DNA from: JBGSUZ01 sp964404895
GTDB taxonomy: Bacteria > Bacillota > Clostridia > Peptostreptococcales > Acidaminobacteraceae
Assembly (NCBI GenBank): GCA_964404895.1
Contig: CAYOLV010000004.1
Location: forward strand, 62,001 to 126,000
Direction: 5' to 3'
DNA: 64,000 bases
This document shows positions 1-8,931 of this stretch, piece by piece. The notes beneath the pieces are model-generated. The model was not told where the DNA came from, made no database searches, and worked only from the letters and a program-made list of their open reading frames with translations. Within the stretch, counting starts at the first letter, position 1. Every line of letters begins with the position of its first letter. The position numbers were made by a program, and so were the translations under genes.

Positions 1-105
1 ATGGGCAGTGTAAGCACCCATGGTCATTTCGAGGTGAATATATAAGGGCTTATTGATGAGTGCCATGAGTCTGCCCTCAACTGCTTCTCTATTGATTAAC
101 TCCAT
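1..105 (-). CDS. YojF-like (DUF1806) protein, partial
   Basis: Only the first 35 codons are in the window; the gene runs off the left edge. The start ATG (103-105) follows an AAGGAGTGAT ribosome site. The fragment contains KPLYIHLEMTMGAY, which resembles the conserved N-terminal part of the DUF1806/YojF family. In Bacillus, yojF sits beside the bacillithiol deacetylase gene bshB2, but the neighbour here lies outside the window. The family assignment is from memory of the pattern and rests on a short fragment. Confidence 0.55.
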   Translation of the reverse strand, partial: MELINREAVEGRLMALINKPLYIHLEMTMGAYTAH

Positions 106-268
106 AGGGATCACTCCTTCTTTTAAGTAGCTTGTTGATGACGATCACATTGGTCGCCATCTTTATTTTATCACAGCTTGGAGGGAAAAGAACAAAAAGG
201 CTTTCACACAACATGGAAATGTAATGATATTCAACGTTAAACTTTTTATAACGAGAAAGTTTTTGGTG

Positions 269-298
269 TTGACTAAGGTCGTTTTGATGTGTTACTAT
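269..298 (+). promoter_or_regulatory. putative sigma-A promoter of smpB-ssrA
   Basis: TTGACT (269-274) and TACTAT (293-298) are separated by 18 bases and lie 43 bases upstream of the smpB start. The -35 is good and the -10 is 4/6, so this is plausible but unproven. Confidence 0.4.
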
Positions 299-341
299 TA
301 TGTATATTCAATCAAGAAATCTTTTTTAAGGGTGTGAAATC

Positions 342-806
342 ATGACAGTCGGTAAAGTTATCAGTCAAAACAAAAAAGCATATCACGATTACTTTATCGA
401 AGAAACTTTTGAAGCAGGCATTGTTTTAAAAGGGACTGAGGTCAAGAGCATCCGTATGGGCAAAGTCAACGTCAATGACTCTTATTGCGATGTCAAGACA
501 GGCGAGGCTTTAATCATCAATATGCATATTAGCCCTTATGAAATGGGTAACATTCAAAATGTAGACCCTATCAGAAAGCGCAAGCTCCTCATGCATAAAA
601 GAGAAATCACTAAATTGATTGGATACACCACACAACAAGGTTACACACTAATTCCTTTGAAGGTCTATTTGAGCCCTGCTGGACTTGTGAAAGTCGAAAT
701 TGGCGTTGCTAAAGGTAAAAAGCTTTATGACAAGCGCGAAACCTTAGCCAAACGTGATGCCGACCGCCACATTCAGAAAGAACTCAAAAACCGCCAACGG
801 TATTAA
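342..806 (+). CDS. smpB: SsrA-binding protein SmpB
   Basis: SmpB binds the tRNA-like end of tmRNA and brings it to stalled ribosomes for trans-translation. The 154 residues match the family length. Recognisable parts are the N-terminal NKKAYHDYFIEETFEAGIVL, the GTEVKSIR segment, and the basic C-terminal tail (KLYDKRETLAKRDADR) that folds as a helix in the ribosomal mRNA channel. The ATG at 342 is preceded by an AAGGGTG ribosome site. The gene ends 10 bases before the tmRNA gene, the usual Firmicutes arrangement, so both are probably read from the promoter near 270. Confidence 0.97.
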   Translation: MTVGKVISQNKKAYHDYFIEETFEAGIVLKGTEVKSIRMGKVNVNDSYCDVKTGEALIINMHISPYEMGNIQNVDPIRKRKLLMHKREITKLIGYTTQQGYTLIPLKVYLSPAGLVKVEIGVAKGKKLYDKRETLAKRDADRHIQKELKNRQRY

Positions 807-815
807 CCCATACTT

Positions 816-1174
816 GGGGACGTACTGGTTTCGACAGGGGTTTGGAGTATTTGGAAGCGAGCCGTGTTTACTGACCTGGGGTACACGTTAATGAACTGGG
901 TTATCTTAAAGATAAACGCAAACGAAAATTTTGCTTTAGCAGCTTAGTTCTGCTCGTCAAACCTGGGATTCCCACGACCTAGGATTTGGCGTCGGCTAGT
1001 GGGGAACGGATTTTGGGAGTGCTTCGACCCAAGATCGGCATAATCGAAGATCGTCGAAAGCGGATCCTGCCACTGGGAGCCGACCGAGACTAAAACCTAA
1101 ATAAGTGGCTGCGCTCGGAGAAACTGGATACAAAGGGCTTTTGGACAGGGGTTCGACTCCCCTCGTCTCCACCA
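816..1174 (+). ncRNA. ssrA: tmRNA
   Basis: The transcript starts GGGGACGTACTGGTTTCGAC and ends with a T-arm GGGGTTCGACTCCCC, then CGTCTCC-A-CCA. The first seven bases pair with CGTCTCC near the 3' end (one G-U), giving the tRNA-like acceptor stem, and CCA is encoded. The tag reading frame begins at the resume codon GCA 918-920 and gives ANENFALAA, stopping at TAG 945-947. The -ALAA ending is the usual ClpXP/FtsH degradation signal. smpB lies directly upstream. Confidence 0.97.
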
Positions 1175-1225
1175 AAAAAATAAAAGAAACGACTGCTGAT
1201 TTTGCGGTCGTTTCTTTTATTTTTT
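1175..1225 (+). terminator. intrinsic terminator of ssrA
   Basis: A long stem of A/T-rich and AAAAGAAACGAC sequence pairs with GTCGTTTCTTTT across a 13-base loop region, followed by a T run. The same hairpin sequence recurs in a variant form at 12963-13001. Confidence 0.92.
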
Positions 1226-1294
1226 TGATTTAGTCTAGGAGTCGAACGGGCGGAAATAGGCAATATGCCCAAAGGCAGAATATGAGTAATTTTA

Positions 1295-1338
1295 ATTTTC
1301 AAGCCTCAGCTTTCTTGTTCGAAGTATGAGGTTGAAAA
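1295..1338 (-). terminator. inverted repeat after the GNAT gene, possible terminator
   Basis: ATTTTCAAGCCTCA and TGAGGTTGAAAAT form a stem with one bulge around an 18-base loop, just past the stop of the minus-strand acetyltransferase gene. The following bases on that strand are A/T-rich without a clean T run, so terminator function is uncertain. Confidence 0.4.
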
Positions 1339-1343
1339 TTGTA

Positions 1344-1784
1344 CTAAATTTTAGGAATGTCTAATCGCATAAAATAATAACCATCCTCTAAATCATCTGA
1401 CATTTTAAAACCTACGCTTCGCCATAACTTTTGACCAGCAACATTTTCTGGTTCTACTGGTAACGAAATTCTAGTTGCTTTATGTTCTTTACATAAATAA
1501 TCAATACAAAGCTTAGCGGCTAAAGCACCATAGCCTCTTTTTTGATAACGACTATCGATCATGAAATTTATAATTTGAGGATTTCCTTCGCCAACATACA
1601 GCGAGACATAACCCACCATTACATTTTCGGCATAAATTGCAAAGGGACGTGAATCATTATAAAATACCCACGCCTCAGCTAAAGACCAAGCGACAGGATC
1701 TACAAATTCTTCGTTCGATACAGTTGCACTCAAACTCAAGCACTCTCTATAATTGTCTTCGTCAATTTCTCTTAATTCTATCAA
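1344..1784 (-). CDS. GNAT family N-acetyltransferase
   Basis: A single GNAT domain of 146 residues. Motif A is visible as YQKRGYGALAAKLCIDYL (acetyl-CoA pyrophosphate loop Q-x-x-G-x-G/A), followed by RISLPVEPENVAGQKLWRSVGFK, the usual strand-5/helix-4 segment. I chose the TTG start at 1782-1784 because an AAGGAGG site lies nine bases upstream. An ATG 27 bases further upstream would place that ribosome site inside the gene. The substrate cannot be predicted. Transcription probably starts from the promoter at 1830-1859. Confidence 0.85.
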   Translation of the reverse strand: MIELREIDEDNYRECLSLSATVSNEEFVDPVAWSLAEAWVFYNDSRPFAIYAENVMVGYVSLYVGEGNPQIINFMIDSRYQKRGYGALAAKLCIDYLCKEHKATRISLPVEPENVAGQKLWRSVGFKMSDDLEDGYYFMRLDIPKI

Positions 1785-1829
1785 GTAATTTAACCTCCTT
1801 GAAATGAGCATATGGGCATTTTATCCAGT

Positions 1830-1859
1830 ATTATCACAAGAGTGCTCTAAATTTATCAA
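1830..1859 (-). promoter_or_regulatory. putative extended -10 promoter of the GNAT gene
   Basis: Read on the minus strand: TTGATA (1854-1859), an 18-base spacer, and TGT-GATAAT with the -10 at 1830-1835. It lies about 45 bases upstream of the TTG start, which is a good fit. Confidence 0.5.
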
Positions 1860-2223
1860 TCATACAAAAATAATTATATGTTGATTCATAATCAGTATAA
1901 CAAGGTCATCGTGCTACCGCAAGTACGTTTATCTGGTGTCACAATATAAATCATCGATGTTTCTTGCAGTAAACACCAGGCTACCCTTTTATATAATTAT
2001 GGCTTTTATCATACAAAATAAGGATAGAATTGTAATAATCGAAACAATGGTATTGATATTGGGTACACAGCATGTTAAAATTTAGACGATAGAAATTAAA
2101 TTCTTCGTAAATCACTAACAAGTGGTATATTTTAATGCAGACGCAGAATTTATGAACAATAAGTATATTCATTTTCTATTAGTTCTTAGGTAATTTAGTA
2201 AATTATAAGGAGGGTTACATAAC
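1860..2223. other. AT-rich intergenic region
   Basis: A gap between divergent genes. No RNA gene, strong hairpin or convincing coding frame is visible. A 63-codon minus-strand frame at 1981-2172 has an AT-driven composition and no ribosome site, and I do not call it. The AAGGAGGG ribosome site of the next gene is at the right end. Confidence 0.6.
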
Positions 2224-2517
2224 ATGTATTGTAAAAATTGTGCAAAAGAAATCGATGACAAAGCAGTAATTTGTCCTCACTGCGGTGTGCCACAGAATAG
2301 TTCGCCACAAGTTGTTGATAATGGTGGATTTGGATGGGGTCTTTTAGGCTGCTGTATTCCACTCGCAGGTCTTATTCTATTCTTAGTATGGAAAGACACA
2401 AAACCAAAATCTGCTAAATCAGCTGGTATTGGTGCTTTAATTAGTTTTGTTGCTGGTATTCTTCTTTATGTATTAATGATCATGCTCGGCGTTCTTGGTG
2501 CAGCCGCTGGTATGTAA
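2224..2517 (+). CDS. zinc-ribbon membrane protein
   Basis: 97 residues. The N-terminus MYCKNCAKEIDDKAVICPHCG has the Cys3-x2-Cys6 and Cys17-x2-Cys20 pairs of a short zinc ribbon. After a linker come two hydrophobic segments (about 33-53 and 66-95). The AAGGAGGG ribosome site is strong. Proteins of this design are common and mostly unstudied small membrane proteins in Clostridia, so no function can be assigned. It ends seven bases before the next gene, so the two are likely co-transcribed. Confidence 0.8.
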   Translation: MYCKNCAKEIDDKAVICPHCGVPQNSSPQVVDNGGFGWGLLGCCIPLAGLILFLVWKDTKPKSAKSAGIGALISFVAGILLYVLMIMLGVLGAAAGM

Positions 2518-2523
2518 TCACCA

Positions 2524-2886
2524 ATGGCTTTCGTGAGTACAGATTTATGCAAAAAATGGCTACCAATTATTTTTGGTTGCCACGGTAGAGCCGATCGCTC
2601 GTTTTTTCTAAACGGAAAACAGTTCCCAATTTGCGCTAGATGTACTGGGGAATTAGTGGGAATGTTGCTGATATCAATAACTTATGGGTTCTATCATCCG
2701 CCAACTATATACGCTATATTTTTTTTAATTCCTATGATATTGGATGGTGTCATTCAGTTATTGACGAAATATGAAAGTAACAATAGTTTGAGGTTTTTTA
2801 CCGGTTTCCTTTTTGGATATTCACTTTTTCAACTTCTCTTCTCTAGTCTGATTGCAGCCTATTGGTATGGCTATCACCTAGTATAA
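2524..2886 (+). CDS. DUF2085 family membrane protein
   Basis: 120 residues with the DUF2085 hallmarks FGCHGRADRSF and FPICARCTGELVGM, i.e. a CHG...RS motif and a C-x2-C motif, followed by three predicted membrane segments. The conserved cysteines and histidine suggest a metal site near the membrane, but the family's function is unknown to me. No separate ribosome site is visible before the ATG, so translation may be coupled to the zinc-ribbon gene just upstream. A bidirectional terminator follows. Confidence 0.8.
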   Translation: MAFVSTDLCKKWLPIIFGCHGRADRSFFLNGKQFPICARCTGELVGMLLISITYGFYHPPTIYAIFFLIPMILDGVIQLLTKYESNNSLRFFTGFLFGYSLFQLLFSSLIAAYWYGYHLV

Positions 2887-2979
2887 GTGATATTGATTCA
2901 GTTCTAGGTACAAAATTTAGACATTATTTATGGCGATAGTTAACGTTTTAGTTTTCTTGTTCGTCCTACACAAAAATAA

Positions 2980-3005
2980 AAAGACATCTCCTTAGAGGTG
3001 TCTTT
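2980..3005. terminator. bidirectional intrinsic terminator
   Basis: AAAGACATCTC pairs with GAGGTGTCTTT (one wobble). A T-rich tract follows on the plus strand and an A-rich tract precedes it, so it can serve both the DUF2085 gene and the convergent repeat-protein gene. Confidence 0.85.
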
Positions 3006-3021
3006 CTATTTTTTGATTTAC

Positions 3022-6000
3022 TCAGTATGTCGAAATTTTAATGGTCGCATTTGGATGTTGGCTAGCAATCCAATCGAGAGCATCGCTCAGCTCAGAAGTG
3101 GAGAGTGACGTCTCCCCTACTTCTATGGTAAGTGAAATTAAACTCTGAAGTGATGATAACGCGATCAGTTCCTCACTGCTCTTTACAAATGAAATGTCCA
3201 CTGTAACTGTTTCAATTTGTGGATTTTGAACATAAGACGTATTTTTAACAATGGTATTGTCAGAGAGTTTTAACTTTTTGAGGTGCTTCAAATTTTGAAC
3301 GTTGACAAGTTCGTCGTATTTACCACAGTTGTTGAGTGTGAGGGATTCCAGCGTTGGCATATAGGACGTAACTTGCAATTTGCCATCATTTGAAATGAAC
3401 TTTGTATTATCTGCATAGAGTTCAGTTACTTTTTTGAAGTTGGCAAACTGATTGGAATTTTCAACCTTACAGTCAGTCATTTCTATATATGTGACCGAGT
3501 TGAAAGTACCCTTAGCAAATTGATTCTTCAAAACAGAGCTTTCTATCAGGATTTCCTCTACACCACTCAATTTTTGAATCACACTTAGATCTTCATTGCC
3601 AGTCATATTATAGAGCCTGATTCTGCGTAATTTAGGAAACTGGGTAAGCAGGCTGACATCATCGATTTTATTCAACTTGATAGAAGTCTTACTATCAGCT
3701 TGGCCTTTTAGGATGATTGATTCTAGATACATAGATGAGGTATATTCCTTAGGATCAATGGCAGCCAATTCTTCTGCTCTCTTTGCCTTTTCTTCCTCTT
3801 TCGCTTTTTGATCAGCCAACTTTGCCTTTTCCTCTGCTTGTGCCGCTGCCTTTACAGGATCTGGTTTGAATATACTAATAAAATCTCTAGAAAAGTAACC
3901 ACTGACAAAAGAACCTGACATAAGTACGAATACGCCTAATATAAGCAGTGCTACTTTTAAGCCTGATTTCTGACTTTTAGTTTTTGGCTTTTTAGGTTCT
4001 TTGGACTTTGCTGCTTTTTTCCCCTTTGTGGATTTTTCAGGGATTTTAATAATCTCTTCGTCCAATTCTACTTCATCTAGCGATGCGTTGACTGATAAAT
4101 CCATTGAAGTGGCAGCATATTCATTTATATCATCTCGAGAGACTTCCTGTGAAGATTGAAGTTTGGATTCCTTTGAAATCTTCTTCACTGAGTTTTTAGA
4201 AGACTCTTTTTTTGCTGATATAAGTCGATTCACTTTCGAAAGCAGATTATTGATAGAAATAATAAGTCGGCTTACAATACTTGATTTTTCTTTCGGCGGC
4301 GATTTATCGGTATCAGATTTAGAGGATTCTTCTGCCGTCAGCGTACCGTTTGGAGGTGCTTCTGACTCATTCTGAAGCTCAGGCTCCGTAGCAATAGATT
4401 CTTCATTAACAGAAGTTTGCTCCTCAATAACAGAAGGCTGTTCTTGTGAAGTATCATTTTCATCTTGTGAGTCGAACAAAGCTGCTATCTCTTCCGCTGT
4501 TAGCGTACCATTTGATGCTACTTCTGGCTTATTAGGAGCTTCTGGCTCAGTAGCAATAGGTTTTTCATTAATAGCAGTTTGCTCTTCAACAACAGTGGGT
4601 TGCTCTTGTGAAGCAGTAGAGGCGTTTTGTGAGTCAAATAAAGCTGCGATTTGTTCTGCTGTCAGCATGCCATTCGAAGGTACTTCTGGCTCATNNNNNN
4701 NNNNNNNNNNNNNNNNNNNNNNNNNNNNNNNNNNNNNNNNNNNNNNNNNNNNNNNNNNNNNNNNNNNNNNNNNNNNNNNNNNNNNNNNNNNNNNGCAGGT
4801 TGTTCTTGTGAAGGAGCTGTGTCACTTTGTGAGTCGAACAAAGCTGCTACTTGTTCTGCTGTCAGCATACCGTTCGAAGGTGCTTCTGGTTCAATCTTGT
4901 GGTCTGGCTTAAGCTCAATGGTATTAGGTTCTTCATTTAAAGTAGTTTGCTCTTCAACAACAGAGGGTTGCTCTTGTGATGCAGCAGTGTCGCTTTGTGA
5001 GTCAAACAAAGCTGCGATTTGTTCTGCTGTCAGCATGCCATTCGAAGGTACTTCTGGCTCATTCGAACGCTCAGGTTCAGTAGCTATAGGTTCTTCATTA
5101 ACAGTAGTTTGCTCTTGAACAACAGCAGGTTGTTCTTGTGAAGGAGCTGTGTCACTTTGTGAGTCGAACAAAGCTGCTATTTGTTCTGCTGTCAGCATAC
5201 CGTTCGAAGGTGCTTCTGGCTCATTCGAAGGTTCTTGCCCAGTAGCACTTTGTTCTTCATTAATAGCAGTTTGCTCTTCACCAACAGTGAGCTGCTCTTG
5301 TGAAGCAGCAGTGTCGCTTTGTGAGTCAAATAAAGCTGCTATCTGCTCTGTTGTCAGCATACCGTTTGACGTAGACTCTGGTTCACTCTTGAGTTCAGGC
5401 TTAGACTCAGTAGCTATAGGTTCTTTATTAATAGCAGGTTGCTCTTGTGAAGCAGCAGTGTCGCTTTGTGAGTCAAATAAAGCTGCTATCTGCTCTGCTG
5501 TCAGCATACCGTTTGACGTAGACTCTGGTTCACTCTTGAGTTCAGGCTCAGGCTCCGTAGCAATAGATTCTTCATTAACAGAAGTCTCCTCTTTTACAAC
5601 AGCAACTTGCTCTTGTGAAGTAGTTGTGTCGCCTTGAGAGTCAAACAAAGCTGCTATCTGTTCAGCTGTCAGCATACCGTTCGACGTAGACTCTGGTTCA
5701 TTCTTGAGTTCAGGCTTAGACTCAGTAGCTATAGGTTCTTTATTAATAGCAGCTTGCTCTTGAACAACAGCAGGTTCCTCTTGTGAAGTAGCGGTGTCAC
5801 TTTGTGAGTCGAACAAAGCTGCTATCTGCTCTGCTGTCAGCATACCGTTTGACGTAGATTCTGGTTCACTCTTGAGTTCAGGTTCAGGCTCAGGCTCCGT
5901 ATCATTAGACTCTTCATTAACAGAAGTTTGCTCTTCAACAACAACAGGTTTATCTTGTGAAGTAGCTGTGTCGCCTTGAGAGTCAAACAAAGCGGCTATC

Positions 6001-6368
6001 TGTTCAGCTGTCAGCATACCGTTCGATGCTACTTCTGGCTTATTCGAAGGTTCTTGCTCAGTAGCACTTTGTTCTTCTTTAATAGCTGTTTGCTCTTTTG
6101 CAACAGCAGATTGATCCTGTGAAGTAGCACTATCGCTTTGTGAGTCAAACAAAGCTGCTATCTGTTCCGCAGTCAGCATACCATTCGAAGGTGCTTCTGG
6201 CTCATTCTGAAGCTCAGGCTCCGTATCATTAGATTCTTCATTAACAGAAGTTTGCTCCTCAACAACAGCAGGTTGCTCTTGTGAAGGAGCAGTGTCACTT
6301 TGTGAGTCGAATAAAGCAGCTATCTGTTCAGCTGTCAGCACATTGTTATTTTCATTCTTCTTATCCAA
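3022..6368 (-). CDS. membrane protein with tandem LTAEQIAALFDSQ motifs and LRR-like C-terminal domain (assembly gap inside)
   Basis: Two long open frames on either side of the N gap (4695-4794) belong to one gene. The TTG start at 6368 has an AAGGA site nine bases upstream and gives MDKKNENNNVLTAEQ. Next come at least 12 units of about 50-58 residues, each opening with LTAEQIAALFDSQ and continuing as an acidic Gln/Glu/Pro/Ser-rich linker ending SNG. A lysine-rich stretch, one membrane segment (GLKVALLILGVFVLMSGSF, near 3900-3960), an Ala/Lys/Glu coiled coil and about 240 residues of leucine-rich-like repeats follow. The charge pattern puts the motif array in the cytoplasm and the C-terminus outside. 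I do not recognise the protein. The motif resembles the LSQxEIDALL docking motif of FliM/FliY, which is inference only. Confidence 0.8.
4327..6338 (-). repeat. coding tandem repeat array, 12 full units plus one partial
   Basis: Ten motif copies lie left to right in the protein before the gap, two after it, and a 13th copy decays after TLTAEE. Units are 49-58 codons long. The motif core hardly changes (one LTTEQ, one LTAEQV, one LTAEEI), while linkers differ in length and sequence. Sub-families such as the ...ESTSNG linkers suggest recent duplication. The copy number is a minimum because the array contains an assembly gap. Confidence 0.95.
4695..4794. other. assembly gap of 100 N
   Basis: Exactly 100 N, a conventional placeholder for a gap of unknown size, inside the tandem repeats where assemblers commonly fail. 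If the reading frame is intact the true gap must be 2 modulo 3. Joining the flanking half-units by analogy with the preceding complete unit needs 62 bases, plus any whole extra repeats. Confidence 0.97.
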
Positions 6369-6709
6369 AACACCACATCCTTATAAATCAAATTCATTTT
6401 AACAATCTTGCTTTGATAAGACCTTATTTAACGCTCATCATCAAATCAGTGTATTTTATGCCATCGATGGAAGTGCTTTAACCTATTGATACCCTAAATG
6501 GCGTACTCAATTAGTGTTTTGAATCTCAGATTATTGATGTGCCATAATGGAATTATAACAAAAGAGTTGCGCCTTTCAAAAGAGATTAATCATTTTCCTA
6601 TAACTTATGTAATTAAGAAAAAACTGTATGATTTTGCGACAACTTTCATATTTGATTTATATAACATTTCAACCACCCAGGTAGATGAATTTCTGACGTG
6701 GTTTTCTAT
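6369..6709. other. intergenic region between divergent genes
   Basis: It must hold the start signals of the minus-strand repeat-protein gene. No good sigma-A promoter is visible there. TAAA-N15-GCATAAAA at 6454-6480 (minus strand) is a weak 5/8 match to a flagellar sigma-D -10. A plus-strand frame at 6498-6713 lacks a ribosome site and is not called. Confidence 0.45.
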
Positions 6710-6738
6710 TTGAATATAACACTACGTTAATGTATAAT
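6710..6738 (+). promoter_or_regulatory. sigma-A promoter of the DUF2339 gene
   Basis: TTGAAT (6710-6715), a 17-base spacer and a perfect TATAAT (6733-6738), 48 bases upstream of the GTG start. Confidence 0.7.
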
Positions 6739-6786
6739 TTATCCATGTGTACTTTAAATTAGAAACTCTATTTCAAGGAGGACTCA

Positions 6787-8868
6787 GTGCAATCAACCGA
6801 TGAGCGATTAGAATTACTGGAAAAAAGAATTGAAGCACTAGAACTCGAAATTAGCCAACATAGAAAAGCCAAACAAGAAATCCCGCCTGAGAGTACCATT
6901 TCAAAAAAAACTACATTAAATTTATCCGGAAATTCACAAAGTATAAATTTAAAAAAGCAGCTTAACAAAGACGTTCAGATTAAGTCTCGTCAAAGGCAAG
7001 AAGCATTTTTAGGAAAATATATTGTTGGGGCTTTAGCGGCACTTCTCATATTTGTTGGCACGGCCTCATTTATCGGACTCATTTGGAAATTCTTAAATCC
7101 TGAAATTAAAATAAGTCTAATGTCGATTGTCAGTTTAATTTTCTCCGGAGTAGGTTTTAGACTAATCCAGAAGAAAAAAAATCCGATTGCATCTGTTACT
7201 TTAGGAATAGGTGCAGGACTTATGTTCATTACCATATTGTCAGCGAATCTAGCCTTCCATATGATTGGAAATGAAGTCACCTTGTTGATTGCTGGCGTAT
7301 GGGCGATTTTCTTTATTTTGTCGACAAATTATACCAATCAGTTCTTTACAATTGTTATTGCCAACATTGGTAGTTTCATAACCCTCATACTAGGTTTAAG
7401 TTACATGAAAAATGACAGCGATTACATATCTCTTACAATTTTTCTGACCGTGATTGCCAGTGTCATGTACTGGGTGAGTAGAAAAAAACATACAATGGAA
7501 AAGAATACGATCTTAGCCTGCATCCTTCTAAATTTCACTACTTTACTCATTGGGTGGTTTATACAAGTAATTGATAATGCTCAAGTTTTAACAAGTTTTG
7601 TAATGCCGCTGCTAATCAATGGAATTCTGATAATTGTACTCAATGCAATCTTTGAGATATCAACTAAAAAGAAAACAAATTATTGGATTATTCTACCATC
7701 ATTGTTAGTCGTGGGCATGACATCGCTTAACATGTTATACTTAAATAACTTGTTCTTTAAGTGGGATTCATCCCTCTGCTTGAGTTTATTTTTTTCTATC
7801 CAATTGACACAACTTACCTTCAGTCATTGGCGGCACAAAGAACTAATCTCTTGTTTAAGTGTGCTTTATACCTATATTTTGATAGTCACGAGTCTTTTCC
7901 TTGGGTATGAACTTTATCACTTACCTACAGGCATCGTTATTGTGGGAATTTTATTAATGCTCCTTGAAAGAATTTTTAAGACAAAGCACCAAGCCATTCT
8001 TATTGCTGCCATTATATTATTTGATGCTCTGTTATTATTAAGCGGAAACACTGCAAAACCAATATTGGGTGGGATTGCATTCATACAATTAGCATTTATG
8101 ATCTATCTACTTTGGTATAATCATCAGTTCAATCTCAAGCAAATTAATCCACTTCTAAGGGTTATGGGACTATTGGTAATGATAACAACCAGTATCTCCA
8201 TTTCAAAAGAGATATTCACGTTGCTCAAACCGTCTTTACAGGCAGTAACCTATTTAGATTTTGGTTATGCACTAATGTTGTTAATGACAGTTATATTGTG
8301 GCGATATCAATTCTTCCGCGATATGCCAGTTGCAGACGAAACAGAGAGACAGCCAAATGAGTTTATGAGAGGCGTTTTATACGGGTTATTGACCTTTCAG
8401 TATATGTATGGGTTGATTCTATTAAATTATACGCCTGGAATAGCCTTCAAGTTGCTGTTGACCTTAGAAATAACCGCAGTGGCACTGGTACAAAGTAATC
8501 TCTTTATTCATTCAAAGGAAAAACAAAATCCATATGTAGGTATTTGGATTGTCGTAAAATATCTCGTCCTCATTTGGTCGATTATTTTATCCTTTGCCCA
8601 GTTGAATGTGACTTCTGCTATCTATAGCGTGGCAGGTCTATTCGTAGCCATTCTCAGCATTACAGCAGGATTTAAAATGAATATGAAAAGTATACGCTTT
8701 TACGGTTTAATATTAACGATTATCATGGTAATAAAATTTATTGTAGTAGACTTAAGTCAAGAAAACTCAATAGTGAGGGTGTTGGCTTTAATATCGGGAG
8801 GTGCTCTGTGCTTCCTAATTAGCTATATTTACAACCGATTAAGTGAGGAAGAAAAACTCTCAGAGTAA
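6787..8868 (+). CDS. DUF2339 family multi-pass membrane protein
   Basis: 693 residues. An N-terminal coiled coil (ERLELLEKRIEALELEIS, residues 5-25) and a basic linker precede roughly 18-20 closely packed hydrophobic segments that fill the rest of the protein. That is the layout of the DUF2339 predicted membrane proteins. The GTG start at 6787 has AAGGAGG seven bases upstream. Its own promoter lies at 6710-6738 and the next gene follows after 63 bases. The biochemical role of the family is not known to me. Confidence 0.75.
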   Translation: MQSTDERLELLEKRIEALELEISQHRKAKQEIPPESTISKKTTLNLSGNSQSINLKKQLNKDVQIKSRQRQEAFLGKYIVGALAALLIFVGTASFIGLIWKFLNPEIKISLMSIVSLIFSGVGFRLIQKKKNPIASVTLGIGAGLMFITILSANLAFHMIGNEVTLLIAGVWAIFFILSTNYTNQFFTIVIANIGSFITLILGLSYMKNDSDYISLTIFLTVIASVMYWVSRKKHTMEKNTILACILLNFTTLLIGWFIQVIDNAQVLTSFVMPLLINGILIIVLNAIFEISTKKKTNYWIILPSLLVVGMTSLNMLYLNNLFFKWDSSLCLSLFFSIQLTQLTFSHWRHKELISCLSVLYTYILIVTSLFLGYELYHLPTGIVIVGILLMLLERIFKTKHQAILIAAIILFDALLLLSGNTAKPILGGIAFIQLAFMIYLLWYNHQFNLKQINPLLRVMGLLVMITTSISISKEIFTLLKPSLQAVTYLDFGYALMLLMTVILWRYQFFRDMPVADETERQPNEFMRGVLYGLLTFQYMYGLILLNYTPGIAFKLLLTLEITAVALVQSNLFIHSKEKQNPYVGIWIVVKYLVLIWSIILSFAQLNVTSAIYSVAGLFVAILSITAGFKMNMKSIRFYGLILTIIMVIKFIVVDLSQENSIVRVLALISGGALCFLISYIYNRLSEEEKLSE

Positions 8869-8931
8869 GTCTTTAGTAAACAACATAATATGTGAACACA
8901 AAATATAGCCATCGTATAGGATGTGATTTAA

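Noticed and set aside
1238..1247. GGAGTCGAAC, a 10-base echo of the tmRNA T-arm, as a possible integration-site remnant
   Set aside because: Too short, and no integrase or element boundary is visible nearby.
1090..1302. 70-codon minus-strand frame containing EGSRTPV
   Set aside because: It is antisense to the 3' end of tmRNA and its terminator; this peptide pattern is a well-known false gene from tRNA-like sequences.
1981..2172. 63-codon minus-strand frame
   Set aside because: AT-driven composition, no ribosome site, no domain.
3022..4668. Separate gene starting at the internal ATG 4668
   Set aside because: That Met lies inside a repeat unit; the frame change results from the 100-N placeholder.
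4595..5979. Plus-strand open frames opposite the repeat array, rich in SLCESNKAA
   Set aside because: They are periodic shadows of the LTAEQIAALFDSQ repeats on the opposite strand.
4327..6338. Regular repeats as a CRISPR array
   Set aside because: Units are about 160 bp, in coding frame, with conserved amino-acid motif and no short palindromic repeats or cas genes.
6498..6713. 71-codon plus-strand frame
   Set aside because: No ribosome site or recognisable domain, and it overlaps the promoter of the DUF2339 gene.
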